Origin: Crocinitomicaceae bacterium | GTDB taxonomy: Bacteria; Bacteroidota; Bacteroidia; Flavobacteriales_D; Crocinitomicaceae | Direction: 5' to 3' | NCBI GenBank assembly: GCA_016719925.1 | Contig: JADJYC010000002.1 | Span: 682,001 to 746,000 of the forward strand | DNA length: 64,000 nucleotides | Shown here: positions 36,409 to 47,219 of the stretch, one piece after another | Layout of the letters: the number at the start of each line of letters is the position of its first letter | How positions within the stretch are numbered: position 1 is the first letter of the stretch | The notes under the pieces: generated by a model | Databases searched by the model: none | What the model was told of the DNA's origin: nothing | Seen by the model: only the letters and a program-made list of their open reading frames with translations | Position numbers and translations under genes: made by a program

Positions 36409-39363
36409 ATGAAGAATTGCATTTTATTTTTTGGAGTTTTGGTGTTTGGTTTTTTTTCAAAGGCACAGACATCCCTAAATTTGAGCACCAATGATTCCTT
36501 ATGGAGTATTTGGGAGACAGAATCAAACGATGATTCAGTTCGGGTTGATGCGCTTCAAAAATTTGCGTACGATGAGTATGGAAGGTCAGAACCCGATAGT
36601 TCCAGATATTTATTGGGCATAAGTATTGAGTTTGCAGAACAAAAGCAGCTTCCGAAATTTATTGTTTCAGCATATAATGCGATAGGAGAAACCTTTATTG
36701 TTCAGGCGCAATATGATTCAGCAAATGCATACTTCAATTTAGCATTAGATATTGCAGAAAGCATGAAAGATCTGAAAGGAATTTCAGCCGCCTACAATGG
36801 GATTGGTAATGTGTTGCGCCAAACAAAACAATATGATGCAGCCATTGACTATTTTTTACAAGCTTTAGTAATAAATGAAGAGTTGAAAAACTTTTCAGGC
36901 ATTGGTTCTATCAAAAACAATTTGGGACTGATATACAGAATCAAAGGAGATTATTCAACGGCAATTTTATACTTCACTCAAAGTATTGAAATCAGACAGA
37001 AATTGAACGAGTATAAATGGATGGGCACAACATTGTCTAATCTGGGTTTAGTATACAAAATGCAGGGTGATTTTGTTAAGGCCATGGCGTATTATAACGA
37101 GGCCTACAAAATTGATTATTTGCAAAACAATGTATCTGGTATGGCTACTGCTTTGAATGGCATGGGTAATTTGTATAAGCAACAAGGCAATTACGAAAAT
37201 GCACTGCTTTCTTATCAGAATGCGCTTGGGTATTTCGAAGAATTGGGGAATAAAAAAAATTATGCCACGGTATTAATGAACATTGGAACCACTTTCCATC
37301 TTCAGACCAGATTTGATTCTGCACTTGTTTATTATCAAAAGAGCCTTGAATTGAATGAAAAAATGAATGACAGAAATGGGCTAAGTGTTGTGTATAATAA
37401 TTTGGGAACCTATTACTATGATTGTGGTAATTACGAAGAGGCCATGAGGATTCATGATTTGGGACTAGCCATTAAACTTGAAATGAATGACAAACCCGGA
37501 ATGGCATATTCTTTTGCAGGAATTGCACTTTGTTATTATCATTTAGATTCATTGAATGCTGCAGCAGAATATGCAGCAAATGCACTTAAAATCGGACTGG
37601 AAACAGGGGATTCTTATATTCTGAGGCAGTCTTTTTTGATTCTGCACAAAGTTTGTATCAAACAGGCTGATTTGGTAAAGGCGTCAGAATATTTGTCCAG
37701 ATTAATTCACTTGATTAAAGGCCAGGTGGCGACAAATTATTTTGCACTTGCTGAACATGAAAAGGAATTGTATTTCGAAACGATGGAAAGTGACATTGGA
37801 AAATTGTTTGATTTTGCAATTCATTTTTCTGATTCATTCACAATGTTTGCAGACTCATCTTACAACATGATATTACAAACCAAGGGGCTAACACTAAAAT
37901 CATCAACATTACTTCGAAATACAATTATTGAAAGTCATGACAGTTTGTTGTTAAAAACGTATGAAGAATGGATTGCACAACGAGCTAAAATTACCGAACT
38001 TAATTTAAAAGGAAAGGATGTTCGTTTGCTTGAAGAAGAAGCGAATAAAATTGAGAAGGATCTTATAAGACGTTCAGGAGCATTTGCAGATTTTAATAAA
38101 ATACAAAACTTAGATTGGAAACAAGTACGTGATGGTTTAAAAGAAGGCGAATCCGCAATCGAATTTGTTCATTTTAAAAGTGAAATTGACACAACCAATC
38201 CAACCATTTATGCGGCATTTGTGGTGAGACCAAACAGTGAACATCCTGATGTTGTCAGGCTTTGCACAGAAGCCGATCTTAAAAATATCCTAGGAGTTTT
38301 CCAGGGCAATAATTTAAGTTTCATAGAAAAAGTATACGGCAAAAAATCGGAATCAAAAAAAGACCTGTATGAAAAAATCTGGCAACCGCTTGAGCCTTTT
38401 TTGCGGGATGTAAAAACAGTTTATTATTCCCCAAGCGGGTTACTTCACAAAGTTTCTTTTGCGGCTATTTGTAAAGAGCAAGATGTGTTTCTTTCAGATG
38501 TTTACAACTTCAGGCAAATGGGTTCTACAGGAAATCTTGCTTTTGAAAACAAGACCCAATTTGGTGAGCTCGAAAACTTTCTTTTGATGGGCGGCGTGAA
38601 TTATCAGAGTGAGAAAGAGAGTGTGAGCGAAAAAACACAAGAAGTCTGGAGTTATTTGCCGGGATCACTGGCAGAAACAAATACAATCAACACGTATTTA
38701 CAGAAGAAAAAATTCGGGGTAAATTATTTCAACGGATCAAATGCCAGTGAAGAAATATTCAAAGAAAAAATCACAAGCTCCAGTATTGTTCACATAGCAA
38801 CGCATGGATTTTTCTTCCCTGATCCTGAGCAAGTGCGTGAAGAAATGAAAAGTGAGAATGAGAGTGAAAATCAAGATTTGAAATTCAGAGGCGATGCCCT
38901 GAGCTCGTCTATGGGAACTACTAATTACGCCAACTGGAGTTTTGTCAACAATAAAAACCCTTTGATGCGTTCAGGAATTGTACTGGCAAATGCAAACGAA
39001 GTATGGAACCGAGACCCACTTGCTGAAGGAGAAGATGGAATTCTTACCGCACAAGAAGTTTCAAATTTAGATCTAAGAAATACAAAACTTGTTGTTCTAT
39101 CAGCCTGTGAAACGGGTCTTGGTGACATCAAAGGAAGTGAAGGTGTATTTGGCCTGCAGCGCGCTTTCAAAATGGCGGGAGTAAAATATCTCATCATGAG
39201 TTTGTGGCAGGTGCCGGATAAAGAAACATCTGAATTTATGATTTTATTTTATAAAAATCTGATCAAAGAAAAAGACATACCAACAGCCTTTCAAAAAACA
39301 CAAAAGGTGATGCGGGAGAAATATGATCCGTATTATTGGGGTGCGTTTGTTTTGATTGAGTAA
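36409..39363 (+). CDS. Exported TPR-CHAT (caspase-like) protein 2 (984 aa)
   Basis: A signal peptide ends 'FFSKAQTS'. There are about nine TPR-like units between residues 60 and 400 ('YDAAIDYFLQALVINEEL', 'YSTAILYFTQSIEIRQKL'). The CHAT domain has His799 in 'HIATHGFFF' and Cys900 in 'SACETG'. Between them, copy 2 alone carries an extra 'DALSSSM' next to the variable acidic loop. The rest of the CHAT domain is almost the same as in copy 1. Probably in one transcript with its neighbours. Function and substrate unknown. Confidence 0.92.
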   Translation: MKNCILFFGVLVFGFFSKAQTSLNLSTNDSLWSIWETESNDDSVRVDALQKFAYDEYGRSEPDSSRYLLGISIEFAEQKQLPKFIVSAYNAIGETFIVQAQYDSANAYFNLALDIAESMKDLKGISAAYNGIGNVLRQTKQYDAAIDYFLQALVINEELKNFSGIGSIKNNLGLIYRIKGDYSTAILYFTQSIEIRQKLNEYKWMGTTLSNLGLVYKMQGDFVKAMAYYNEAYKIDYLQNNVSGMATALNGMGNLYKQQGNYENALLSYQNALGYFEELGNKKNYATVLMNIGTTFHLQTRFDSALVYYQKSLELNEKMNDRNGLSVVYNNLGTYYYDCGNYEEAMRIHDLGLAIKLEMNDKPGMAYSFAGIALCYYHLDSLNAAAEYAANALKIGLETGDSYILRQSFLILHKVCIKQADLVKASEYLSRLIHLIKGQVATNYFALAEHEKELYFETMESDIGKLFDFAIHFSDSFTMFADSSYNMILQTKGLTLKSSTLLRNTIIESHDSLLLKTYEEWIAQRAKITELNLKGKDVRLLEEEANKIEKDLIRRSGAFADFNKIQNLDWKQVRDGLKEGESAIEFVHFKSEIDTTNPTIYAAFVVRPNSEHPDVVRLCTEADLKNILGVFQGNNLSFIEKVYGKKSESKKDLYEKIWQPLEPFLRDVKTVYYSPSGLLHKVSFAAICKEQDVFLSDVYNFRQMGSTGNLAFENKTQFGELENFLLMGGVNYQSEKESVSEKTQEVWSYLPGSLAETNTINTYLQKKKFGVNYFNGSNASEEIFKEKITSSSIVHIATHGFFFPDPEQVREEMKSENESENQDLKFRGDALSSSMGTTNYANWSFVNNKNPLMRSGIVLANANEVWNRDPLAEGEDGILTAQEVSNLDLRNTKLVVLSACETGLGDIKGSEGVFGLQRAFKMAGVKYLIMSLWQVPDKETSEFMILFYKNLIKEKDIPTAFQKTQKVMREKYDPYYWGAFVLIE

Positions 39364-39375
39364 ATAACAATTTCT

Positions 39376-42300
39376 ATGAAAAAAATTGCCTTTTGTATTT
39401 TCTTTTTTGTATTTGGAATTTTTTCAAATGCACAATCATCGTTACCGAAAAATGTTATCGATTCTCTTTGGCGAATTTGGATTGATGAAACTGAACCAGA
39501 TAGCATTCGATTTAAAGCAATTGCAGATATTTCCAGAAAGGGATATTTTGGCGTCAATAATGACAGCTGTTCGATTTTCACACAAATTCATTATGATTTT
39601 GCTCTTGAGCATGGCTTCAGAAAAGAAATGGCCACCGCTAAAATAACTTTCGGTTATATTTCATTCAACAACGAAGATTTTAATTCCGCGATAGTTCATT
39701 TTCTTGAAGCGTTACAATTATTTACTGATTTAAATTATGCTAAAGGAATCTCTGAATCTGCACATCGTCTTGGCGATTCTTATGTTAGACTAGGCGAGTA
39801 TGATAAAGCCAAAGAATATTGGATAATGAGCCTAAACATAAATAGAAAACTTAATAATTTCGATCGAATTGGTATATTGTCCATGAGCATTGGAAATCTC
39901 TATTTCAGTTGGGGTGAATATATAACCTCAAGAAATTATTTCTTTGAAGCAAAGGCCGCTTTTGAATCGAGCAATAATATTTCTGAGGTAAATAATATCT
40001 ATAGTGACATTGCGGCAACTTATTTTATCCAAGGAGATTTTGATAAATCATTTGAGTACTGGACGAAAGCTTTAGATGGAAATAAGGAGTGGGGATCTAT
40101 GGAAGTACAAGCCAAAATACTTAATAATCTCGGTATACTTTCAGAAGCGCGAGGAAATTTTACGGAAGCCATGAGCTACTTTTTGCGCAGTTTATCAATC
40201 TATGAAGAACTAGAATTAGAATATGGAATTGCAAGCACAACACAAAACGTCGGCATGATTTATCATAATCTGAGCGACTATGATAATGCGCTACTTTATT
40301 ATCTCAGGAGTTTGAAAATAAAAGAAGTCCTTGTAAATGACGTTGACCTGGCGACTTCGCTAATTGGCATTGGGCAGATATTTATTGAATTAGAAGACCT
40401 AGAACAAGCTCAGTATTATTTTGAGCGTAGCAAGGAACTTTGTGAGGCGAACGGAAATAAAAGAAGTCTCGCACAAAGCCTGTCAAGTATTGGTAGTATT
40501 TATTCTTTACAGAGGCTGTTCAAAAAATCACTTGACTACTCCATGAAAAGTTTGGAAATCCGTGAAGAAATTGAGGATAAGCAGGGCGTATCACAATCTC
40601 TTAATGAAATAGGCACAGCATTATTTAATTTAGGGGACTATGTTGGTGCTTTAGAATTTCATTTGATAAGTCTTCAAATCGGTCTTCAAATCGGCGCAAT
40701 AAGTGAGATAAGGTCTGCTGTCATTGCTTTATTTAAAAATCATTTGAAAATAAAAAATATCCCAGAAGCGTTCAAATATCTATCGATGTTGCGACGGCTT
40801 CGGGGTACAGATTTAGCAAATAATTATTTTGTTTTAGCTGAACATGAAAAGGAAAAGTACTTTTCTGATATAGAAATAGATTTTGGTAGATATTACGATT
40901 TTACATTATTCTATCATACTCAATTCCCCCAAACATAATTGATACAGCTTTTAATATGGCCTTGCAAAATAAAGGGCTGACCTTAAAATCATCAACCGAG
41001 ATGCGCAATGTTGTGCTGACGAGCGGAGATACTCTATTGATTTCAGAATACAACAATTGGTTTGAATTAAAGCGAAAAATTTCTAATGCCTATGCCAAAG
41101 GCCTTGACACCAAAGTTCTCGAAAACGAAGCAACTCTTTTAGAAAGAGAGCTTGTAAAAAAATCAATTGCCTTTGAGGACTTCAACAAAATCAAAAACCT
41201 AGATTGGAAACAAGTCCGAGATGGTTTAAAAGAAGGTGAAGCCGCAATTGAATTTGTTCACTTCCAAAGTGAAATTGATACGACAAATCCTACAATATAT
41301 GCCGCGTTTGTTGTCAGGGCAGAAAGCGAGCACCCGGATGTTGTTAAACTTTGCAACGAAAAAGATCTCAAAAATATTCTGGGAGTATTTCAAGGCAACA
41401 ATTTGAGTTTCATAGAAAAAGTCTACGGTAAAAAATCAGAAGCAAAAAAAGAACTTTATGAAAAAATCTGGCAGCCGCTTGAGCCTTTTTGCAAGATGTA
41501 AAAACAGTTTATTATTCTCCAAGCGGTTTACTTCACAAAGTTTCTTTTGCAGCCATTTGTAAGGAGCAAGATGTATTTCTTTCAGATGTTTACAACTTCA
41601 GGCAAATGGGTTCTACCGGAAATCTTGCTTTTGAAAAAAATACCCAATTCGGTGAACTCGAAAACTTCCTGTTGATGGGAGGCGTGAAATATCAGAGTGA
41701 GAAAGAGAATGAGAGCGAAAAGACAAAAGAAGTATGGAGTTATTTACCTGGATCATTAGCTGAGACAAATACAATCAACACGTATTTACAGAAGAAAAAA
41801 TTTGGAGTAAATTATTTCAACGGATCAAATGCGAGTGAAGAAATATTCAAAGAAAAAATATCCAGTTCAAGTATTGTTCACATTGCAACTCATGGTTTTT
41901 TCTTTCCAGATCCGGAACAATTAAAGGAAGAAATGAAAACCAACTCAGAGCAAGCGGAAGATGAAATAAAATTCAGGGGCACCACTAACTACGCTAACTG
42001 GAGTTTTGTCAACAACAAAAATCCGCTGATGCGATCAGGAATAGTTTTGGCAAATGCAAATGATGTTTGGCAAAGAGACCCTCTTGCTGAAGGTGAAGAT
42101 GGAATTCTCACTGCTCAAGAAGTTTCTAATTTGGATTTACGAAACACCAAACTGGTAGTACTCTCGGCGTGTGAAACGGGTCTTGGAGACATCAAAGGAA
42201 GTGAAGGCGTATTTGGGTTACAACGCGCATTTAAAATGGCCGGTGTAAAATATCTGATCATGAGTTTGTGGCAGGTACCAGATAAGGAAACTTCTGAATT

Positions 42301-42427
42301 TATGATACTCTTCTATAAAAATCTGATCAAAGAAAAAGACATACCTGTTGCATTTCAAAAAACGCAAAAAGCGATACGGGAAAAATATGATCCTTATTAT
42401 TGGGGGGCGTTTGTTTTGATTGAGTAA
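39376..42427 (+). CDS. Exported TPR-CHAT (caspase-like) protein 3 (two frame breaks)
   Basis: A signal peptide ends 'GIFSNAQSS'. The TPR region is the most divergent of the four. One C is lost in the run 40926-40930, just before 'IIDTAFNMALQNKGLTLKSS', and one T in 41486-41490, inside 'LEPF-LQDVKTVYYS'. Adding two bases gives 3054 nt and 1017 aa with a complete CHAT domain: 'HIATHGFFF' and 'SACETG' are both present. Because everything else is open and the dyad is preserved, I read the gene as intact with sequencing errors. A decayed paralogue is the alternative. Confidence 0.85.
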
Positions 42428-42438
42428 AAGTAATTGCC

Positions 42439-45369
42439 ATGAAAAATAGTTTGTTTTGCATTTTGGTTTTTGGTTTTTGGAATTTTTCCTATGCACAATC
42501 TTCAGGAACTAAAAATATTACTGATTCACTATGGGGAGTTTGGAAAAATGAACAGGTTGAAATAAAGGAACGGTTGCAGGCGATTCACTTTTACATTACA
42601 AAGTATCATTTATATAGCCAACCTGACAGCAGTTTCAGCTGGGCGAAACAACAATTTGCCCTCGCTGAAAGCGCAGGGTTAAAAAGTCAGATGTCTCAAA
42701 GCCTGAACAATCAAGGTCTGGTTTTGTACATTAAAGGAGACCCTGATTCAGCGCTGACATATTATTATGAGGCGCTTGAGCTGCAAACTGAAATGAACTT
42801 CTTAGCAGGAAAGGCATATACCCAAGTTAATATAGGAAACTCCTATGTCATTCTTGGCAGATTCAGAGAAGCGCTTTCATATTATTTATTGGCTGAGGAA
42901 TTTCAAAAGACAGGAAAGGACAGAAGTGTTTATGCAAGTACATTAAAAAATATTGGAATTTGTTATAACAAGTTGGGTGATTTTGAAACATCACTTGACT
43001 ACTATAACAGGGCCCTGCAAATAATGACGGAATTAAAAAATCAGAACGGTATTGCCGGACTGTATTTAAGCATAGCAATTATATACCGGTTAAAGGGAGA
43101 CTTCGCAAAGTCACGTTATTACTTTGATGAAAGTATCGCATTAAATTCAGCTATTGGTAATAATGAAAACAAAGTCTCAGCGATGAATGGATTGGGAAAT
43201 CTGTTGCGCAATATAGGTGACGATGAAACTGCCTGGAAAATTTATGATCAGGCACTAAATATTGCTTTGGAATTAAAAATGGATGATCTGATTTCAACGC
43301 TTTATACTAATATGGGAAATTGTTATTTTGAATGGGGTCAAAATGAAAATGCAAAAGCGAATTTTGAATTAAGCCTTGAATTATCAAAAGCAGGCAATCA
43401 AATACCAGATGTTGCCGGTGGATATCTTAACCTTGGTCTTGTATATACTGAAATGGGTGAAAGGCTGATGGCAGAAGAATATTTCGAATTGAGCAAAAAC
43501 TTGTTTGCCGGAATGGATTATGTTGCCGGTGTGGCTACCTGTGAAATTGGGTTGGGCACGTTGTTTTACAAGCATCAAGAATTTGAAAAGTCATTTCTGC
43601 ACTTTAAAGAGGCGTATGAACTTAGTGAGCAGTTTCATTTAAGAGGCGAGCTGGTAACCTGCATTACAAACATGTATTTGATATCAATCCGGCTTGATGA
43701 ACACCTCATGGCGTCGTCGTATTTATCTCTTCTGAAAATGTATAAACTGGATGAAATACAGACTAATTATTTCACAATGCCTGAGCATGAAAAGGCCCTG
43801 TATATTGGAAAAATGGAGCAGTCATTAAACCACTATTTTGATTATACCCTATTTAATTCAGCAAACGAACCTAACTATTCAGATACTTCCATGAACCTCG
43901 TTTTACAGCTTAAGGGACTTACATTGAAATCATCATCAGCGCTCAGACAAATAATTCAGGAGAGCAATGACAGTTTGCTCATAGGTGATTATGATGAATG
44001 GATTGAACTGAGAAAGAAAACCGCAAATTTCAAAGGAAATGAGAACGAACTCTTTGAACTTGAACAAAGGGCATCTCATCTTGAAATTGAATTGATAAAA
44101 AATTCAGGCGCATTCTCTGATTTTGAAAAAATCCAAAACCTGGATTGGAAGCAAGTCCGTGATGGTTTAAAAGAAGGAGAAGCGGCAATTGAATTCGTTC
44201 ATTTCAAAAGTGAAATTGACACAACAAATCCAACCATTTATGCAGCATTTGTGGTGCGACCAAACAGTAAGCATCCGGATGTTATAAGGCTTTGCACTGA
44301 AAATGATCTCAAAAATATATTGGGCGTTTTACAAGGCAACAATTTATCCTTTATTGAAAAAGTCTACGGTAAAAAATCAGACGCCAAAAAAGATTTGTAT
44401 CAAAAAATCTGGCAGCCGCTTGAGCCATTTTTGCAGGATGTAAAAACAGTTTATTATTCACCAAGTGGTTTACTTCACAAAGTTTCTTTTGCAGCCATTT
44501 GTAAAGAGCAGGACATATTCCTTTCAGATGTCTACAATTTCAGACAAATGGGATCAACGGGTAATCTTGCATTTGAAGACAAAACGGAATTTGGTGAGCT
44601 TGAAAATTTTCTGTTGATGGGCGGAGTGAATTATCAGAGTGAGAAAGAGAGTGAGAGCGAAAAACCGAAAGAAGTGTGGAATTATTTGCCGGGATCGCTA
44701 ACTGAAACGGAAGCGATAAATTCATTTCTATTGAAGAAAAAGTTTGGCGTAAATTATTTCAACGGATCAAATGCGAGTGAAGAAATATTCAAAGAAAAAA
44801 TCACAAGCTCCAGTATTGTTCACATTGCAACGCACGGTTTTTTCTTTCCAGATCCGGAACAAGTAAAGGAAGAAATGAAAACCAACTCAGAGCAATCAGA
44901 AGAAGAAATAAAATTCAGGGGTACCACTAACTATGCCAACTGGAGTTTTGTCAACAATAAAAATCCCCTCATGCGCTCAGGAATCGTTCTTGCCAACGCC
45001 AATGATGTGTGGAATAGAGACCCGCTTGCTGAAGGAGAAGATGGAATTCTCACTGCTCAGGAAGTTTCAAATTTGGATTTAAGAAACACCAAACTGGTAG
45101 TTCTCTCGGCGTGTGAAACGGGTCTTGGAGACATCAAAGGAAGCGAAGGGGTTTTTGGGTTACAACGCGCATTTAAAATGGCGGGAGCTAAATATCTCAT
45201 CATGAGTTTGTGGCAGGTGCCAGATAAAGAAACATCAGAATTTATGATTTTGTTTTATAAAAATCTGATCAAATTGAAAGACATTCCAAGTGCATTTCAG
45301 AAGACGCAAAAAGTAATGCGTGAAAAATATGATCCGTATTATTGGGGCGCATTTGTTTTGATTGAATAG
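42439..45369 (+). CDS. Exported TPR-CHAT (caspase-like) protein 4 (976 aa)
   Basis: A signal peptide ends 'WNFSYAQSS'. TPR units run through residues about 60-400. The CHAT domain carries His799 in 'HIATHGFF' and Cys892 in 'SACETG'. It differs from the others at a few places in the CHAT domain ('LKKKFGVNYF', 'LIKLKDIPSAF'). It is the last gene of the array; an 87-nt gap separates it from the WG-like repeat gene, so a new promoter may begin there. Function unknown. Confidence 0.92.
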   Translation: MKNSLFCILVFGFWNFSYAQSSGTKNITDSLWGVWKNEQVEIKERLQAIHFYITKYHLYSQPDSSFSWAKQQFALAESAGLKSQMSQSLNNQGLVLYIKGDPDSALTYYYEALELQTEMNFLAGKAYTQVNIGNSYVILGRFREALSYYLLAEEFQKTGKDRSVYASTLKNIGICYNKLGDFETSLDYYNRALQIMTELKNQNGIAGLYLSIAIIYRLKGDFAKSRYYFDESIALNSAIGNNENKVSAMNGLGNLLRNIGDDETAWKIYDQALNIALELKMDDLISTLYTNMGNCYFEWGQNENAKANFELSLELSKAGNQIPDVAGGYLNLGLVYTEMGERLMAEEYFELSKNLFAGMDYVAGVATCEIGLGTLFYKHQEFEKSFLHFKEAYELSEQFHLRGELVTCITNMYLISIRLDEHLMASSYLSLLKMYKLDEIQTNYFTMPEHEKALYIGKMEQSLNHYFDYTLFNSANEPNYSDTSMNLVLQLKGLTLKSSSALRQIIQESNDSLLIGDYDEWIELRKKTANFKGNENELFELEQRASHLEIELIKNSGAFSDFEKIQNLDWKQVRDGLKEGEAAIEFVHFKSEIDTTNPTIYAAFVVRPNSKHPDVIRLCTENDLKNILGVLQGNNLSFIEKVYGKKSDAKKDLYQKIWQPLEPFLQDVKTVYYSPSGLLHKVSFAAICKEQDIFLSDVYNFRQMGSTGNLAFEDKTEFGELENFLLMGGVNYQSEKESESEKPKEVWNYLPGSLTETEAINSFLLKKKFGVNYFNGSNASEEIFKEKITSSSIVHIATHGFFFPDPEQVKEEMKTNSEQSEEEIKFRGTTNYANWSFVNNKNPLMRSGIVLANANDVWNRDPLAEGEDGILTAQEVSNLDLRNTKLVVLSACETGLGDIKGSEGVFGLQRAFKMAGAKYLIMSLWQVPDKETSEFMILFYKNLIKLKDIPSAFQKTQKVMREKYDPYYWGAFVLIE

Positions 45370-45456
45370 ATTTAACATGTTTTCAGGATTTGAGTGAATG
45401 TTGGCAGGTGAGTATTCTTAGTGCTTTTGCTGATTTAAAAGAATAATAATTTAAGT

Positions 45457-47160
45457 ATGAAAAAATCTCTGCTCTTTTTTGGATTTATTCTTTTTGTATT
45501 TCTGATTTGCCCTGTGGTTTATTCTCAGGAAACAAATCCGAAAGTCAGGGGACAAATTCTTGAACCATGCGGGCAAACAGGGTTATATATTGTTCAGATT
45601 AGAAAAAAAACAGGGCTGTATGATGTCGCTGAAGGAAGATACCTTATTAAGCCTCAAATTGGATATATGTTTTATGCTGAAGCCTATAACTGGCTTTTTG
45701 TTTTGGGCAGTGACGGCTCAATAAAGGTTTATTGTTTGACCGAATCAGACACGTCTAAATATGTACTTTTTGAAAGTAAAAACGGAATGGTTATTCAATC
45801 GGCAAACAGTTATATAAAAAATGTCGGTGAAATAATGTGTTACAATAAAGCATTAAATATTGAAACGGATTCGGGATGGGTTCAAATACCAACAATTCTA
45901 TTTGACGGATGGGAAAATGATCTTGCGTTTGATAATTCGTTTAGTTTTGGTTTTCAAAGAGACGGAGAGAATTGGATTATTAATAATTACCACAATTGTT
46001 TCAGAAACGATCCGTTACATGCTGTCTCAAGTGTAATTTATCCCGGCGAAGACTCTATTGACGCAAGCGGCAATGTGCTTTATTATCCAAGAAAAAACGG
46101 TTATGGGAAAACAGGACTTTACGACTTGATAAATGCCGAATGGCTGATTAATCCGGTTTATAATAGTATTATCAGAATCGATTCAGTTTATTTTGCTGTT
46201 AAAACAGGAAGTCATAATTGTGACGCCGAAGAACTCGTTGATATCTACAAAATTGATCATGACAAAATTGTTTTAACAGAATTTCAGAATCAATGGACAA
46301 ACGGAGGTTTTGATGCAAATTTGGTTTTTAGTGGCAATGATATCTGGCGTGACAGAGACAGCAGTTTTATTTATGTCAGAGATGAGGCCGGTGTAAGATT
46401 ATATAACCTTGTCTTGTTTAATAAGTACTGGCTGGAATATTCTGATTTTCCTGAAAAAAGTATCTTTCGCTTTAAGTTTGATACCACTTTTTCAAAACCA
46501 GTTGAAGCAATAATTCTTTGCGGACGCAATGAAAAGTGGAATGTGCTTTTTAATAACAACTCTTTTGATTATTACTTCTTTGATGCTGTAGACTGGATAC
46601 AACCAGGAATTTCTTTTCAGAAATCGATGTACTATATTTTCAATGAGAACACCTACTCGCACTATTACATTGCAGACGATAATTGGTATCAGTATTTTAT
46701 GTGGGAAGATTCATTGACACAAATGGATTCACCATTTACGAATATGAATAAAACGAATGCCAGCAGGGGAATAGAGAAATGGGATGATTCACTTGTTTAT
46801 GTTCAGCATCAGATAAAGGAAGACTGGAATAATTTACAACCCCTTTTATCAATTCAATTCCCGGGTGAAGATTCAGTGGACGCAGACGGCAATCTTGTTT
46901 ATTACATGCCATATCCCGGGGAATATAGTTCCGGCATATTTAATCTGAAAACAAATAAGTGGTTTACGGATGAAGCGTATTCATGGATATTGAAAGGCCA
47001 GACGGGATATTTGTTTTGTCAGCCGGCTTTAAATAGTGACGGCTACGTTGTAGGCCAAATGTATAGTTTAAGTGATTTGAATTTTCAGTTTATGTTTGTT
47101 GATGTGACGATGAGTGAATTAAAATTGGCCGGAGTTGAATTAGATCAGTTTGGATTTTGA
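45457..47160 (+). CDS. Exported WG-like repeat protein (567 aa)
   Basis: A signal peptide ends 'CPVVYSQET'. The mature part repeats 'KTGLYDxxxxxxLIxP' (residues about 49-70 and 210-235), which resembles the WG/KWG beta-repeat pattern; it also has two blocks 'YPGEDSIDASGNVLYY' and 'FPGEDSVDADGNLVYY' spaced about 270 residues apart, suggesting an internal duplication. There is no T9SS tail. It lies directly behind the CHAT array on the same strand. Confidence 0.72.
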   Translation: MKKSLLFFGFILFVFLICPVVYSQETNPKVRGQILEPCGQTGLYIVQIRKKTGLYDVAEGRYLIKPQIGYMFYAEAYNWLFVLGSDGSIKVYCLTESDTSKYVLFESKNGMVIQSANSYIKNVGEIMCYNKALNIETDSGWVQIPTILFDGWENDLAFDNSFSFGFQRDGENWIINNYHNCFRNDPLHAVSSVIYPGEDSIDASGNVLYYPRKNGYGKTGLYDLINAEWLINPVYNSIIRIDSVYFAVKTGSHNCDAEELVDIYKIDHDKIVLTEFQNQWTNGGFDANLVFSGNDIWRDRDSSFIYVRDEAGVRLYNLVLFNKYWLEYSDFPEKSIFRFKFDTTFSKPVEAIILCGRNEKWNVLFNNNSFDYYFFDAVDWIQPGISFQKSMYYIFNENTYSHYYIADDNWYQYFMWEDSLTQMDSPFTNMNKTNASRGIEKWDDSLVYVQHQIKEDWNNLQPLLSIQFPGEDSVDADGNLVYYMPYPGEYSSGIFNLKTNKWFTDEAYSWILKGQTGYLFCQPALNSDGYVVGQMYSLSDLNFQFMFVDVTMSELKLAGVELDQFGF

Positions 47161-47219
47161 TTCACGGTTAATTTGTAACTGTAACGAAATCAGAGTTTAT
47201 ATCCTTTTAAGAAAATTGC

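Larger units (their letters stand above)
33584..45369 (+). repeat. Tandem array of four TPR-CHAT genes
   Basis: Four paralogous genes follow head to tail with gaps of 11, 12 and 11 nt. The 3' third of each (CHAT domain) is nearly the same in protein and, in long patches, in DNA; the 5' halves (TPRs) are clearly different. All end 'EKYDPYYWGAFVLIE'. A patch of about 70 nt starting at 'GATGTAAAAACAG' is identical between copies 1 and 2 (from about 35459 and 38407). Confidence 0.9.

Noticed and set aside
33584..45369. CHAT genes as part of a CRISPR craspase (Csx29-like)
   Set aside because: There is no gRAMP/Cas7-11 gene and no CRISPR array in the window, and all copies have signal peptides.
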